From Microbacterium sp. SORGH_AS_0428 (lineage in GTDB: Bacteria; Actinomycetota; Actinomycetes; Actinomycetales; Microbacteriaceae): a stretch of DNA of 64,000 nucleotides. Below are positions 1 to 9,168 of the stretch, one piece after another; the stretch's first letter is position 1, and the number at the start of each line of letters is the position of its first letter. A model generated the notes under the pieces. That model ran no database searches, was not told the origin of the DNA, and saw only the letters and a list, made by a program, of their open reading frames with translations. The DNA lies in NCBI RefSeq assembly GCF_031453615.1, contig NZ_JAVIZT010000001.1, forward strand, positions 1,178,001 through 1,242,000, read 5' to 3'. Both the position numbers and the translations under genes were made by a program.

Positions 1-908
1 CACTCGAGCAGGACGTCGATGTGCCCGGGGTCGCGGGCGATGTGCTCCCACGGGTCGCCGATCTCCGCGAGGCGGCGCGGCACGGTACGCACCGTGAAGG
101 CGTGGGGGTCGACGGTGGGCAGCTCGTCCCAGGTGATGGGCGTGGCCACCGTCGCATCGGGTAGTGCCCGCGGGCTGTACGCGCCGGCCATCGTCCGGTC
201 GCGATTGGTCTGGTTGAAGTCCACGAAGATGCGCTGCCCCCGCTCTTCCTTCCACCAGTTCATCGTCACCCGCTCGGGCGCGCGGCGGGCGAGTTCCCGG
301 CCTGCGGCGATCGCAGCATGGCGCACATCGAGGAACTCGTGCGTCGGCTCGATCGGGCAGAAGAGGTGGATGCCGCGGTTGCCGCTCGTCTTGATCCAGG
401 AGTCGAGACCGGCCTCCGCCAGCACCTCGCGCATGAGCGGCGCGACGGCGGCAGCATCCGCGAAGTCCGTGCCGGGCTGGGGGTCGAGATCGATCCGCAG
501 CTCGACGGGGCGATCGGGGTCGGCCGCGAGCGAGGCCCACGGATGGAAGACGACCGTGTTCATCTGCACGGCCCACACCAGCGCCGCGGGCTCGGTGAGC
601 ACGACCTGCGGATGGCTGCGCCCGCTGTTGTAGGTGACGCTCACCGCGTCGACGTAGTCCGGGGTGCCCTTGGGCGGATTCTTCGAGAAGAAGGCCTCGC
701 CGTCGATGCCGTCGCGGAACCGCTCGAGCGATACCGGACGGTGCCCGTTCGCGCGCAGGAACGGCTCGGACACGGCCAGGATGTAGTCGACGAGCTCACG
801 CTTCGTGATGCCCGCCGCCGGCCACACCTCGCGGGACGGACTCGAGACGGAGATCTCCCGGTCGCCATCGGGCCCGGGCACGATCACGGTGGTGCGTTCG
901 CTCGCCAT
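1..908 (-). CDS. LigD-type DNA polymerase/primase domain protein (3' end outside window)
   Basis: The visible 302 residues match the archaeo-eukaryotic primase-like polymerase domain of LigD, which fills gaps and extends ends during Ku-dependent non-homologous end joining. The metal-binding D-x-D pair is seen at residues 140 and 142 (RIDLDP), and the conserved SGNRGIH block at 175-181. The ATG at 908 is preceded at exactly six bases by TAGGGT (915-920), which suggests a leaderless start. The frame runs off the left edge without a stop, so it cannot be said whether a ligase or nuclease domain follows; actinobacteria have both stand-alone and fused forms. No Ku gene is visible. Confidence 0.9.
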   Translation of the reverse strand, partial: MASERTTVIVPGPDGDREISVSSPSREVWPAAGITKRELVDYILAVSEPFLRANGHRPVSLERFRDGIDGEAFFSKNPPKGTPDYVDAVSVTYNSGRSHPQVVLTEPAALVWAVQMNTVVFHPWASLAADPDRPVELRIDLDPQPGTDFADAAAVAPLMREVLAEAGLDSWIKTSGNRGIHLFCPIEPTHEFLDVRHAAIAAGRELARRAPERVTMNWWKEERGQRIFVDFNQTNRDRTMAGAYSPRALPDATVATPITWDELPTVDPHAFTVRTVPRRLAEIGDPWEHIARDPGHIDVLLE

Positions 909-1020
909 GACCCGACCCTAGGGGTGCCGGCTCGCGCCCCGCATCCCCCTTGCGCGTGGTCGGCGCGCACCCCAGCCCGGGGACGAAGACCCCAGCCCGG
1001 GTTTGGTGCGGATGCGGGCG

Positions 1021-2049
1021 TCAGGCGCCCAGGGCGAGCACCGGCGCGAGCTGCGCGCGGCTGAGGCGGATCCAGGGTCCGGCGGGGTTCACGATCACGC
1101 CCGAGATGCCGTCGTCGGAGCGCAGCGCACGGGCGAGCTGTTCGGGCGTGACCTTGGCAGGCTGGTCTCCGCGGCCGAGGGCGACGAGCTCCAGCGGGTG
1201 GGAGAAGAGCTCGAGGATGCGCTCCCCCTCTGTCGTGCGGAGTTCGGCGATGCCGATGCGGTCGCCCTCGCCGCGTCGCGCGGCGACCCAGACCGGTGCG
1301 TAGGTGAGCGCGTCGGCGACGTCGCCCGCGGTCTCGTCGGTGCGATCCGCGGCGAGCAGCGTCTTCACGGCCAGATGCGGGTCGAGGTCGGCGAGGGCCT
1401 TCTCGATCAGGGGCTTCGGCAGGATGGCGGATCCGGGGCGCGACGCGTGGTCGACCGCGATGCCGCCGAACTCGCCCGCGACGATCTGACGCAGCAGGCT
1501 GATCACGGGCTGTGCCAGCGCCGAGGTGGACGCGTCGCCGTCGGCACGCACCGCATCCTGCAGCGCGCGGCCGCTGGAGTACACGAGCATGTACTTCTGC
1601 TCCTGGTACGTGATCACCGAGGTCGGCAGGTTGTCGCCCTTGGCGAGGAGTTCGCGGGCGTCGCCCTGCACGCGGATGTAGACGTGCCCCTGCAGCAGCT
1701 GACGTGCGACGTTCATCAGCTCGACCGGCTGCGCCTTCTCGGGCAAGGCCGCGAGGGCGTCGCGCAAGAGGACGTTGTCACGCAGGCCCGGCACGGTCTC
1801 GAGGTCTTTCGACGCCTCGGCGGCGGGCGATGCGAGGTGCGGAGGCCTGGCGGCGGCCATGGCGGAGACGCCTTCTGGCATGACGGGGACCGCATCCGGT
1901 GTGCGGTTCTCACCGAAGGTGCTGACCGAGATCGGCACGTGGGGGACGTTCTCCGTCGGCGCCTCGGGTGCCGCCTCGGCCGCAGCGGACGCGGCCGCAT
2001 CCCGTTCGGGTTCTTCGGAGGGCTTGGGTCGGCGCGAGAAGAGAGCCAT
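1021..2049 (-). CDS. SseB-family protein
   Basis: A 342-residue cytoplasmic protein. The first 90 residues are Ala/Pro/Glu-rich and look disordered; the rest resembles the SseB N-terminal domain (DUF1400-range names vary by database), with the pattern LxxALAALPEKA...VYIRVQGDA followed by a second related half ending in IRLSRAQLAPVL. SseB-like proteins are widespread in actinobacteria and their function is unknown. The ATG at 2049 has TAGGCT (2056-2061) six bases upstream, a leaderless arrangement, so it probably has its own promoter although pcrA ends only 45 bases away on the same strand. The family call is from overall pattern, not from catalytic motifs. Confidence 0.75.
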   Translation of the reverse strand: MALFSRRPKPSEEPERDAAASAAAEAAPEAPTENVPHVPISVSTFGENRTPDAVPVMPEGVSAMAAARPPHLASPAAEASKDLETVPGLRDNVLLRDALAALPEKAQPVELMNVARQLLQGHVYIRVQGDARELLAKGDNLPTSVITYQEQKYMLVYSSGRALQDAVRADGDASTSALAQPVISLLRQIVAGEFGGIAVDHASRPGSAILPKPLIEKALADLDPHLAVKTLLAADRTDETAGDVADALTYAPVWVAARRGEGDRIGIAELRTTEGERILELFSHPLELVALGRGDQPAKVTPEQLARALRSDDGISGVIVNPAGPWIRLSRAQLAPVLALGA

Positions 2050-2094
2050 TCGGCCAGCCTAACCGCGCGGCGCGGTGCGCGCCGGGGGTGTGAC

Positions 2095-4521
2095 TCAGAT
2101 CTTCTCGATCGGCGCGATCTTGATCAGCAGCTTCTTGGCTCCGGCACTGTCGAAGCGCACATGCGCGATGCGCTTGGCGCCCTCGCCCGTCACCGCGTCG
2201 ATGCGTCCTTCGCCGAAGTCCTCGTGACGGATGCGGTCGCCCGCCGCCAGCTCGAGGTCGCTGTTGTCGCGCACCTTGGCGGGGATCTTGTTCGCGAACC
2301 GCTCGAGCGAGGTCGACTTGGGCAGCAGCGGCGGATTGTCGTCGCGACGCGAACCCCACCCACCGGGCCGACGGGCGTTGAGGGCGCGCGATTGCGCGCC
2401 GCCGCGGGAGTTGACGTCGCCGGGCGACTGGCGCCAGTCGATGAGCTCGGCCGGGATCTCCTGCAGGAACCGGCTCGGCATCGCGACCGTGACCTCGCCG
2501 AACTGCGCGCGGGTCATCGCGAGCGTGAGGTGCAGGAGCTTGCGCGCGCGGGTGACGCCCACGTAGAAGAGGCGGCGCTCTTCGGCGGGCCCGCCGGGCT
2601 CGTTGGCCGAGATACGGTGCGGGATCAGGTCTTCTTCGACGCCCGTGAGGAAGACGGCGTCGAACTCGAGTCCCTTCGCGGTGTGCAGCGTCATGAGTGA
2701 CACGGAGCCGGACGCGTCGTCGAGGTCGTCCGCGTCGGCGACGAGCGCGACCTCGGTGAGGAAGTCGCTGATGGTGCCCTGCGGGTTGTTGCGGGCGAAC
2801 TCGCGCGCCACGGCGACGAACTCGTCGAGGTTCTCGAGGCGGGCCTCGTCCTGCGGGTCGCGGCTGGCACGCAGCGCGTCGGAGTATCCGCTCTTGCTCA
2901 GCAGCAGCGAGAGCGCCTCGGCGACCGCCGTGGGCGGCGCATCCTGCCCCTCGGGCAGCAGCAGCGCCGTCGCCTCGGTGAGCACCCGGTCGAGCTGGGT
3001 GATCGCCGCCTGGATCTTGGGCCCGACGCCCAGCGCCTCCGGCGAGGCGAGCGCCTCGCGGAACGTGATCTGGTTGTCCTCCGCGAAGCGCGCGATGGCC
3101 GTCTCCGTGACGTCGCCGATGCCGCGACGCGGCTTGTTCAGGATGCGTCGCACCGCCATCTCGTCGGCGGGGTTGGCCACGGCGATGAGGTAGGCGAGCG
3201 CGTCCTTGATCTCGGCACGCTCGTAGAACTTCGTACCGCCCATGATCTTGTAGGGCAGAGCCGAGCGGATGAAGATCTCCTCCAGCGCACGGGACTGCGA
3301 GTTGGTGCGGTAGAAGACGGCGATGTCGGAGTACGCCGTGCCGGCGCGGTGGATCTTCTCGATCTCGTCGGCGACGAACTGGGCCTCGTCGTGCTGCGAG
3401 TAGCCGGTGAAGCCGACGATGAGCTCGCCCGCCCCCACATCCGTCCAGAGCTTCTTGTCCTGCCGGTCGAAGTTGTTGCGGATGACCGCGTTGGCCGCCG
3501 AGAGGATGTTCTGGGTCGAGCGGTAGTTCTGCTCGAGCAAAACGACCTTCGCACCCGGGAAGTCGCGCTCGAACTCGCTGATGTTGCGGATGTCGGCGCC
3601 GCGGAAGGCGTAGATCGACTGGTCGGAGTCGCCCACGACGGTGAGGGAGGCTGCTTCCACCTCGGGCGCCTTGTCGGGCTCGAAGATCATCATGCCGCCC
3701 GCGGAATACGATTCGCCCTCGCCCGAGACCGGGCGGGTGAGTTCCCGGATGAGCGAGTACTGGGCGTGGTTGGTGTCCTGGTACTCGTCGACGAGGATGT
3801 GGCGGAATCGGCGACGGTACGTGTCGGCCACCTGGGGGAACGCACGGAAGAGGAAGACCGTCTGCGCGATGAGGTCGTCGAAGTCGAACGCGTTGGCCCG
3901 GCGGAGCGCACGCTGATAGTCGCCGAAGACCTCGACGAACACCCGCTCGGCGGGGTCGCTCATGTTCGCCTGGCGCGCGTAGCCCTCCGCATCCTGCAGC
4001 TCGTTCTTGAGCTTGGAGATACGGCTCTGGACAGCTGCGGGGGTGAGACCGAACGCGTCGGCCTCGTGTTCCTTGACGAGCCGTTTGATGAGCGCTCGCG
4101 AGTCGCCGGAGTCGTAGATCGTGAACGAGCTCGTGAACCCGAACTGCTGCGCCTCGCGGCGGAGGATGCGGACGCAGGCGGAGTGGAAGGTCGAGATCCA
4201 CATGCCGCGAGCGCTGTCGCCCACGAGCTGCTCGACGCGCTCGCGCATCTCCCCCGCCGCCTTGTTCGTGAAGGTGATGGCGAGGATCTGGCTCGGCCAC
4301 GCCTCGCGCGAGCGCAGCAGCGAGGCGATGCGGTGGGTGAGCACGCGGGTCTTGCCGGAGCCTGCGCCGGCGACGATGAGCAGCGCCGGCCCGCGATAGA
4401 TCACGGCCTCCCGCTGCGGGCCGTTGAGGCCGACGAGGAGGTCGGCGTCGGGACGTGCGGAATCGCCGGCGGGGCGAGCGCCGTCACCGCCGATGATGAG
4501 GGGCGTGGAGGCGTCGGTCAT
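2095..4521 (-). CDS. pcrA: ATP-dependent DNA helicase PcrA/UvrD
   Basis: An 808-residue superfamily 1A helicase that unwinds DNA 3'-5' in excision repair and clears stalled complexes from DNA. Q motif (LNGPQREAV) is followed by Walker A AGAGSGKT at 51-58, then TFTNKAAGEM (Ia), VDEYQDT (Walker B), GDSDQSIYAFRGAD (III), EQNYRST (IV), TLHTAKGLEFDAVFL (V) and YVGVTRARKLL (VI). The C-terminal tail ending in KKLLIKIAPIEKI is the RNA-polymerase-binding Tudor-like segment typical of actinobacterial PcrA/UvrD1. The ATG at 4521 has a GAGGGG ribosome site, and TAGACT (4531-4536) lies nine bases upstream. A perfect inverted repeat covers the rest of the expected promoter. Confidence 0.97.
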   Translation of the reverse strand: MTDASTPLIIGGDGARPAGDSARPDADLLVGLNGPQREAVIYRGPALLIVAGAGSGKTRVLTHRIASLLRSREAWPSQILAITFTNKAAGEMRERVEQLVGDSARGMWISTFHSACVRILRREAQQFGFTSSFTIYDSGDSRALIKRLVKEHEADAFGLTPAAVQSRISKLKNELQDAEGYARQANMSDPAERVFVEVFGDYQRALRRANAFDFDDLIAQTVFLFRAFPQVADTYRRRFRHILVDEYQDTNHAQYSLIRELTRPVSGEGESYSAGGMMIFEPDKAPEVEAASLTVVGDSDQSIYAFRGADIRNISEFERDFPGAKVVLLEQNYRSTQNILSAANAVIRNNFDRQDKKLWTDVGAGELIVGFTGYSQHDEAQFVADEIEKIHRAGTAYSDIAVFYRTNSQSRALEEIFIRSALPYKIMGGTKFYERAEIKDALAYLIAVANPADEMAVRRILNKPRRGIGDVTETAIARFAEDNQITFREALASPEALGVGPKIQAAITQLDRVLTEATALLLPEGQDAPPTAVAEALSLLLSKSGYSDALRASRDPQDEARLENLDEFVAVAREFARNNPQGTISDFLTEVALVADADDLDDASGSVSLMTLHTAKGLEFDAVFLTGVEEDLIPHRISANEPGGPAEERRLFYVGVTRARKLLHLTLAMTRAQFGEVTVAMPSRFLQEIPAELIDWRQSPGDVNSRGGAQSRALNARRPGGWGSRRDDNPPLLPKSTSLERFANKIPAKVRDNSDLELAAGDRIRHEDFGEGRIDAVTGEGAKRIAHVRFDSAGAKKLLIKIAPIEKI

Positions 4522-4535
4522 GTCCCCTCAAGTCT

Positions 4536-4577
4536 AGGCGCGACCGCCGACACCCGCCCGGGTCGGCGGTCGCGCCT
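4536..4577. repeat. Perfect 16-bp inverted repeat over the pcrA promoter
   Basis: The arm AGGCGCGACCGCCGAC (4536-4551) is matched without mismatch by 4562-4577, with a 10-base loop. It begins at the last base of the candidate pcrA -10 (TAGACT, minus strand, 4531-4536) and extends through the expected spacer and -35 area. It could be an operator, a cruciform-prone site, or the terminator of something read leftwards. There is no T-run on either side. Confidence 0.7.
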
Positions 4578-4823
4578 GCTTCTCCGCATTGGTGACCCGC
4601 GCCGGCACCGGCACCCGGCGCCGCGACATCTGCACGGCCGATCGCCGGTACGCCGCCACATCCGCCTCACACGGTCGCAGCAGCCCCACCGATCGTGCAG
4701 ACGTCGCAACGTGGCGGCGCCGAAGGCCGCACCGCTGGCCCGATCCCGTGACACGGTGACGCACGGGGTCATCTTGTGACATGCACTGGCGCGGGCCGGG
4801 ACCCCGGGTTAGCGTCGAGGCAT
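4578..4823. other. Intergenic stretch with a second inverted repeat, no gene seen
   Basis: No open frame here has convincing codon use or homology. GCGACATCTGCACG (4623-4636) is repeated inverted at 4694-4707 with one mismatch, and CGCCGCCAC near 4650 pairs with GTGGCGGCG near 4711, so the segment 4623-4720 could form a large cruciform. Nothing else is recognised between it and the tRNA-like element. Confidence 0.5.
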
Positions 4824-4899
4824 CGCGGCGATCCGGGTGGTCCCGGGCTCCGGTTCATACCCGGGAGCGTTGCGGGTTCGACTCCCGCCGTCGCGTCCA
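4824..4899 (+). tRNA. tRNA-like cloverleaf, anticodon CAT, atypical
   Basis: A 76-base cloverleaf folds with a 7-bp acceptor stem (CGCGGCG with CGTCGCG, one G-T pair), D stem CCGG/CCGG around a GTGGTC loop, anticodon stem TCCGG/CCGGG with loop TTCATAC (T33, CAT anticodon, A37), and T arm GCGGG-TTCGACT-CCCGC. CCA is encoded at 4897-4899. It is unusual: position 8 is A, not T, the D stem starts with C, two bases instead of one join the D and anticodon stems, and the C1-A72 mismatch of bacterial initiator tRNAs is absent. It may be a divergent Met or Ile(CAU) tRNA, a decayed copy, or a tRNA mimic. A covariance-model scan would decide. Confidence 0.5.
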
Positions 4900-4933
4900 G
4901 ATCGCTCCGACCTCGGATGCAGTACGCCCCGCG

Positions 4934-5056
4934 TCAGCCCTGCCGCCCCTTGAATCGGGGGTTGAGCTTGTTGATGACGAACACCTTGCCGCGTCGGCGC
5001 ACGACCTGGGCGCCGGGCTGGTTCTTCAGGGACTTGAGCGAGGCACGGACTTTCAC
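4934..5056 (-). CDS. rpmJ: 50S ribosomal protein L36, cysteine-free (zinc-independent) form
   Basis: A 40-residue protein starting [15 protein letters not shown] and ending [12 protein letters not shown]. It matches the C-minus class of L36: the four zinc-binding residues of the ordinary form are missing and no cysteine remains. Such paralogues replace zinc-containing L36 on ribosomes when zinc is scarce. The GTG start at 5056 has AAGGAG eight bases upstream. It is divergent from a CobW-like gene, with a Zur-like palindrome between them, so both are probably derepressed under zinc limitation. A zinc-binding L36 would be expected in the main ribosomal operon, outside this window. Confidence 0.93.
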   Translation of the reverse strand: MKVRASLKSLKNQPGAQVVRRRGKVFVINKLNPRFKGRQG

Positions 5057-5068
5057 AGCCACTCCTTA

Positions 5069-5085
5069 TTGATGACGGTTCTCAA
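5069..5085. promoter_or_regulatory. Candidate Zur (zinc uptake regulator) operator
   Basis: TTGATGACGGTTCTCAA is an imperfect palindrome (12 of 17 positions symmetric, arms TTGA/TCAA) placed between divergent rpmJ and the CobW-like gene. It resembles the actinobacterial Zur box TGAAAATGATTTTCA at 10 of 15 positions. For the plus-strand gene a -10 of TATGCT lies at 5094-5099, so a repressor bound here would cover the -35 region. The assignment to Zur is an inference from sequence and neighbours. Confidence 0.6.
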
Positions 5086-5133
5086 CTACAGGTTATGCTG
5101 AGTGCTCAGCCCGAGCAACTGGAGAGGACCGGC

Positions 5134-6118
5134 ATGGAATCGATCCCTGTCGCCATCACCGGGGTGTGCGCACCCGAACGCCACCTCTTCGCCGAACGCG
5201 CCGCCGCGAGTCTCGGCCGCCGTCTGGTCTGGGCCTACGGCGGCCCGCGGCATACGACGTCGCACCGTCCGCAGGGATTCTGGGCGGGCGGCAGCGATCA
5301 GCTCGCCCTCTTCGACTGCGCGACCGACCTCGATCCGCTGCACTTCAGCGGCGCGTTCGACACACCGCCCGCGCTGGTGTGCGTCATCGATGCTCCGCAC
5401 ATGGTGCAGGATCTGCGTGACGGCTCCGCGCTGCGCGCAGACGCCCCGCCGGGCGACGACCGCGGCGATCACGGCGCCCGCGCGCGGCAGGCGGCGGGCG
5501 TTCATCGAGAGCGCGCACGTCATCGCGTTCGTCAACTGGGAGGGCGTCGAGACGCCGAGACTCGCGATGCTCATGGCGCTCGCCTCGCATCTGAATCCCC
5601 TGGCCCGCATCCGTCTCACGCGCGACCCGCACGAGGACGTCCGCGCGGCGCTCGCGACGGACACATCGCTCCCCGTGGGCGAGCGCGCAGGATGGGTGCG
5701 GATGCTGAACGATGAGCACGATCCGCATATGACGGATCGCCGCGTGACGACCTTCCGCTACGAACAGCTCCGCCCGTTCCACCCGGAACGTCTCGTGCGC
5801 GCGCTCGACGACGAGATCGACGCGCGCCGATGGGGGCTCGTGCTGCGTTCGGTCGGCTTCTGCCGCCTGGCGACCCGCCAGGGCATGCTCGCGCGCTGGG
5901 AGCAGGTCGGTTCCGCCATGTGGCTCGACCCGCTCCGCACGCGCGACGCCTACAGCTGCATCGGGCAGGAGATCGCCGTCACCGGGCTCGACCTGAACGC
6001 GGGTGCGCTCGCGCGAGCCCTGGACGACGCGGCCCTGACGGATGCGGAGATGGATGCGGGCCCCGAGGCCTGGGAGCTGTTCACCGATCCGTTGCCCGCG
6101 TGGCCGGTGGAGGCGTGA
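5134..6118 (+). pseudogene. CobW-like GTPase/metallochaperone homologue, single-base frameshift
   Basis: ATG at 5134 with GGAGAGGACC upstream opens a frame beginning MESIPVAITGVCAPERHLF, which continues to about 5495. The family pattern then resumes in the next frame (FIESAHVIAFVNWEGVETPRL) and runs to 6118, including the CobW_C domain (about 5820-6100). Removing one G from GGG at 5496-5498 restores one frame of 327 codons. The P-loop of true CobW GTPases is degenerate: the GKS/T is absent, as in several actinobacterial members. Position next to cysteine-free L36 and the Zur-like site suggests zinc handling. Either the gene is broken or the base is a sequence error. It ends directly against the pntB stop. 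Confidence 0.85.
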
Positions 6119-7519
6119 TCAGAGCGCCCGGAGGATGTCCTCCACGCGCTGCTTCGCGTCGCCGAACAGCATCTGCGTGTTCTCGCGGAAGAACAGCGGG
6201 TTCTCGACGCCCGCGTAGCCGGACGCCATCGAGCGTTTGAAGACGACGACCTGGCGCGCCTCCCAGACTCGGACGACCGGCATCCCCGCGATGGGGCTCG
6301 AGGGGTCCTCGGCCGCGGAGGGGTTCACGGTGTCGTTGGCGCCGATCACCAGCACGACCGAGGTCTGCGCCAGGTCGTCGTTGATCTCGTCCATCTCCAG
6401 CACGATGTCGTAGGGCACCTTCGCCTCCGCGAGGAGCACGTTCATGTGTCCGGGCAGGCGTCCGGCGACGGGATGGATGCCGAAGCGCACCTCGATCTCC
6501 TTCGCCCGCAGCCGTTCGACGAGCTCCGCGACCGGGTACTGCGCCTGAGCGACGGCCATGCCGTAGCCCGGCACGATCACGACGCTGTCGGCGTCGGCCA
6601 GCATCTCCGCCACCGACTCCGCATCCGTCTCCCCGTGCTCGCCGGCCTCCGACGCCTGCCCGGATGCGGCCGGGGCACCGAAACCGCCCGCGATGACGGC
6701 CAGCAGTGAACGGTTCATCGCCTTGCACATGAGGAAGGAGAGGTACGCGCCGGAGGAGCCGACGAGAGCACCGGTGATGATCAGCAGGTCGTTGTCGAGG
6801 AGGAACCCCGCGGCGGCCGCGGCCCAGCCGGAGTAGCTGTTGAGCATCGAGACGACGACCGGCATGTCGCCGCCGCCGATGGAGGCGACGAGGTGCCAGC
6901 CGAGTGCCAGCGCAAGCACGGTCACCGCGATCAGCAGCCCCAGCGTCGGTGTGAGGACGTACCAGAGCGTGAGCGCGGCGAACACGACCAGCGCGCCGAG
7001 GTTGAGCGCGTTGCGCCCCGGCAGAGTCAGCGGCTTGGACGGCATCCGACCCGAGAGCTTGAGGTACGCGACGAGGGAGCCGGTGAAGGTGACGCCGCCG
7101 ATGAACACCCCGACGAAGACCTCGCCGTGGTGGATGTCGCGGAGCGCTCCTGTGAGCCCGCCGTCGTGCAGGTGCCCATTCCAGCCCACGAGCACGGCCG
7201 CAAGCCCCACGAAGCTGTGCAGCAGTGCGATGAGCTCCGGCATGCCGGTCATCTCGACCGAGCGGGCGCGCCAGAGTCCGATCGCGGCTCCCACGGCGAC
7301 CGCGGCGACCAGCAGCGGGAGACCGAGGGCGGCGGCACCGGACGCGAAGGCGCCGGTGGCGGCCGCGACGACCGTCGCCACCAGCGCGATGGCCATGCCC
7401 GCGATGCCCGATGCGGCGCCGGCGCGCGCCGTCTCGTGACGGCTGAGTCCCGCGAGACTCAGGATGAAGAGGATCGCCGCGACCAGGTAGGCGGCGTTAG
7501 CGACGGCGTTCGCGGTCAT
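6119..7519 (-). CDS. pntB: NAD(P) transhydrogenase subunit beta
   Basis: A 466-residue integral membrane subunit of proton-translocating transhydrogenase, which drives hydride transfer from NADH to NADP+ with the proton gradient and so supplies NADPH. Residues 1 to about 270 form eight or nine membrane helices (domain II). The C-terminal part is the NADP(H)-binding domain III, with [17 protein letters not shown] and the following [22 protein letters not shown] block. Its ATG overlaps the pntA stop by four bases (ATGA), which points to translational coupling. The C-terminus abuts the frameshifted CobW-like gene with no spacer, and no terminator hairpin is evident there. Confidence 0.97.
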   Translation of the reverse strand: MTANAVANAAYLVAAILFILSLAGLSRHETARAGAASGIAGMAIALVATVVAAATGAFASGAAALGLPLLVAAVAVGAAIGLWRARSVEMTGMPELIALLHSFVGLAAVLVGWNGHLHDGGLTGALRDIHHGEVFVGVFIGGVTFTGSLVAYLKLSGRMPSKPLTLPGRNALNLGALVVFAALTLWYVLTPTLGLLIAVTVLALALGWHLVASIGGGDMPVVVSMLNSYSGWAAAAAGFLLDNDLLIITGALVGSSGAYLSFLMCKAMNRSLLAVIAGGFGAPAASGQASEAGEHGETDAESVAEMLADADSVVIVPGYGMAVAQAQYPVAELVERLRAKEIEVRFGIHPVAGRLPGHMNVLLAEAKVPYDIVLEMDEINDDLAQTSVVLVIGANDTVNPSAAEDPSSPIAGMPVVRVWEARQVVVFKRSMASGYAGVENPLFFRENTQMLFGDAKQRVEDILRAL

Positions 7520-9054
7520 CGGCTCTGCCCCTTCGAGAACATCGCGAGCATGCGACGGGTGACCGCGAAGCCTCCGAAGACGTTGATGCTGGCCAGCAGC
7601 ACCGCGACGGCGGCGAGGATCTGCACGATCGGCTCCGGCACCGTGAGCTGCGTGATCGCGCCGACCACGATGATCCCCGAGATCGCGTTCGTCACACTCA
7701 TGAGCGGGGTGTGCAGAGCGTGGTGCACCTTGCCGATCACGTAGTAGCCCACGACGATCGACAGCGCGAGCACCGTCATGTGCTGCGGCAGCGGCGCCGG
7801 GGCGAAGGTCACGACGGCGAACAGAGCGAGGGCGGCCAGCACGAGCAGCAGGAGCTTCCGCCCGCGCCGCGGTGGCGGCGGTTCGGCGACGGATGCAGCC
7901 GGCGCCGGCGAGGCGACGGGCGCAGCGGACACGGCGACGGGCGGCGGCGGCCAGAGCACCTCGCCTCCCGCAGCGACCGTCACGGAACGCTGCACGACGT
8001 CATCCATATCCAGGACGAGCAGGCCGTCCTTGCCTGGTGTGAGCAGACGCAGCAGGTTGAGCACGTTCGTGCCGTACAGCTGCGAGGACTGCGCGGGCAG
8101 GCGCCCGGCGAGGTCGGTGTAGCCGAGGATGACGACGCCGTTCTCGGTCACGACGCGCTGGTCGGCGACCGAGCCCTCGACATTGCCGCCGTGCCCTGCC
8201 GCCATGTCGACGATCACGCTGCCGGGTCGCATCCGCGCGACATCCTCGGCCGTGATCAGCCGCGGCGCGGCGCGCCCGGGGATGAGCGCCGTGGTGATCA
8301 CGATGTCGACCTCGGCCGTCTGTGCGCTGTACAGCCGGGCGGCGGCACGGTCGTACTCCTCGCTCGTCGCGCGCGCATAGCCGTCGCTCGAGACGGAGTG
8401 TGAGGTCACCGTCACCGGGAGGTACTCGCCGCCGATGGAGCGCACCTGATCGGCGACCTCCGGGCGCGGGTCGGTCGCGCGCACGATCGCTCCGAGGCTG
8501 GATGCGGTGCCGATGGCGGCGAGGCCGGCGACGCCCGCCCCGGCGACGAGGACTTTGGCCGGCGGCACCTTGCCGGCGGCCGTCACCTGACCGGTGAAGA
8601 AACGACCGAACTCGTTCGCCGCCTCGACCACGGCTCGGTAGCCGGAGATGTTGGCCATGGAGCTGAGGACGTCCATCGACTGGGCGCGCGAGATGCGGGG
8701 GATCGCATCCATCGCGAGCGCCGTCACGCCCTGCGCCGCCAGCCGGTCCACCAGGTCGGGGTTCAGGGCGGGAGCGAGCTGGGTGATGAGCATCGCACCC
8801 TCACGCAGCCGCGCGATCTCGTCCGTGCTCGGAGCGTCCACACCGAGCACGATGTCCGCACCCCACGCTTCGAGCGGGTCTCCGATCGCCGCCCCTGCAT
8901 CGCGGTAGGACGTGTCGGGAAAGGCCGCGCGCGCGCCGGCATCCGCTTCGACGACGACCTCGTAGCCGAGAGCGATCAGCTTGCCGACGGTTTGCGGCGT
9001 CGCCGCGACGCGGTTCTCACCGTCGCCCTCCGAGACGATGCCGATGCGGGTCAT
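7516..9054 (-). CDS. pntA: NAD(P) transhydrogenase subunit alpha
   Basis: A 512-residue protein, the length of the one-piece E. coli type PntA. Residues 1 to about 370 are the NAD(H)-binding domain I, with [17 protein letters not shown] as the Rossmann signature and [12 protein letters not shown] near the N-terminus. A proline/alanine-rich linker follows, then three or four membrane helices (about 415-505). I chose the ATG at 9054 ([15 protein letters not shown]) because it has GAGGAG ten bases upstream and begins at the family's usual first strand; an upstream in-frame start 19 codons earlier has no support. It is transcribed with pntB. Confidence 0.96.
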   Translation of the reverse strand: MTRIGIVSEGDGENRVAATPQTVGKLIALGYEVVVEADAGARAAFPDTSYRDAGAAIGDPLEAWGADIVLGVDAPSTDEIARLREGAMLITQLAPALNPDLVDRLAAQGVTALAMDAIPRISRAQSMDVLSSMANISGYRAVVEAANEFGRFFTGQVTAAGKVPPAKVLVAGAGVAGLAAIGTASSLGAIVRATDPRPEVADQVRSIGGEYLPVTVTSHSVSSDGYARATSEEYDRAAARLYSAQTAEVDIVITTALIPGRAAPRLITAEDVARMRPGSVIVDMAAGHGGNVEGSVADQRVVTENGVVILGYTDLAGRLPAQSSQLYGTNVLNLLRLLTPGKDGLLVLDMDDVVQRSVTVAAGGEVLWPPPPVAVSAAPVASPAPAASVAEPPPPRRGRKLLLLVLAALALFAVVTFAPAPLPQHMTVLALSIVVGYYVIGKVHHALHTPLMSVTNAISGIIVVGAITQLTVPEPIVQILAAVAVLLASINVFGGFAVTRRMLAMFSKGQSR

Positions 9055-9168
9055 GGGGCGACTCCTCGTGCAGGGTGGGGCGGTGGGGGCGCGGCGAGCC
9101 GCTGCTCTCATCCGAGCATGCCGAACCCGATTCGCGCCAGCACGACGACCGTGCGAAATCCGTCGCGG

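Noticed and set aside
1003..2700. A 565-codon plus-strand open frame opposite sseB and pcrA
   Set aside because: It lies antisense to two well-supported genes; its Arg/Gly/Asp-rich product matches no family and is typical of empty frames in 70% GC DNA. The same holds for other long antisense frames, e.g. 3349-4779, 10385-12559, 19464-20936, 23637-25490, 28263-30593 and 42912-45344.
4534..4782. Short minus-strand open frames upstream of pcrA
   Set aside because: No ribosome site or promoter, poor codon use, and they run through the inverted repeats.
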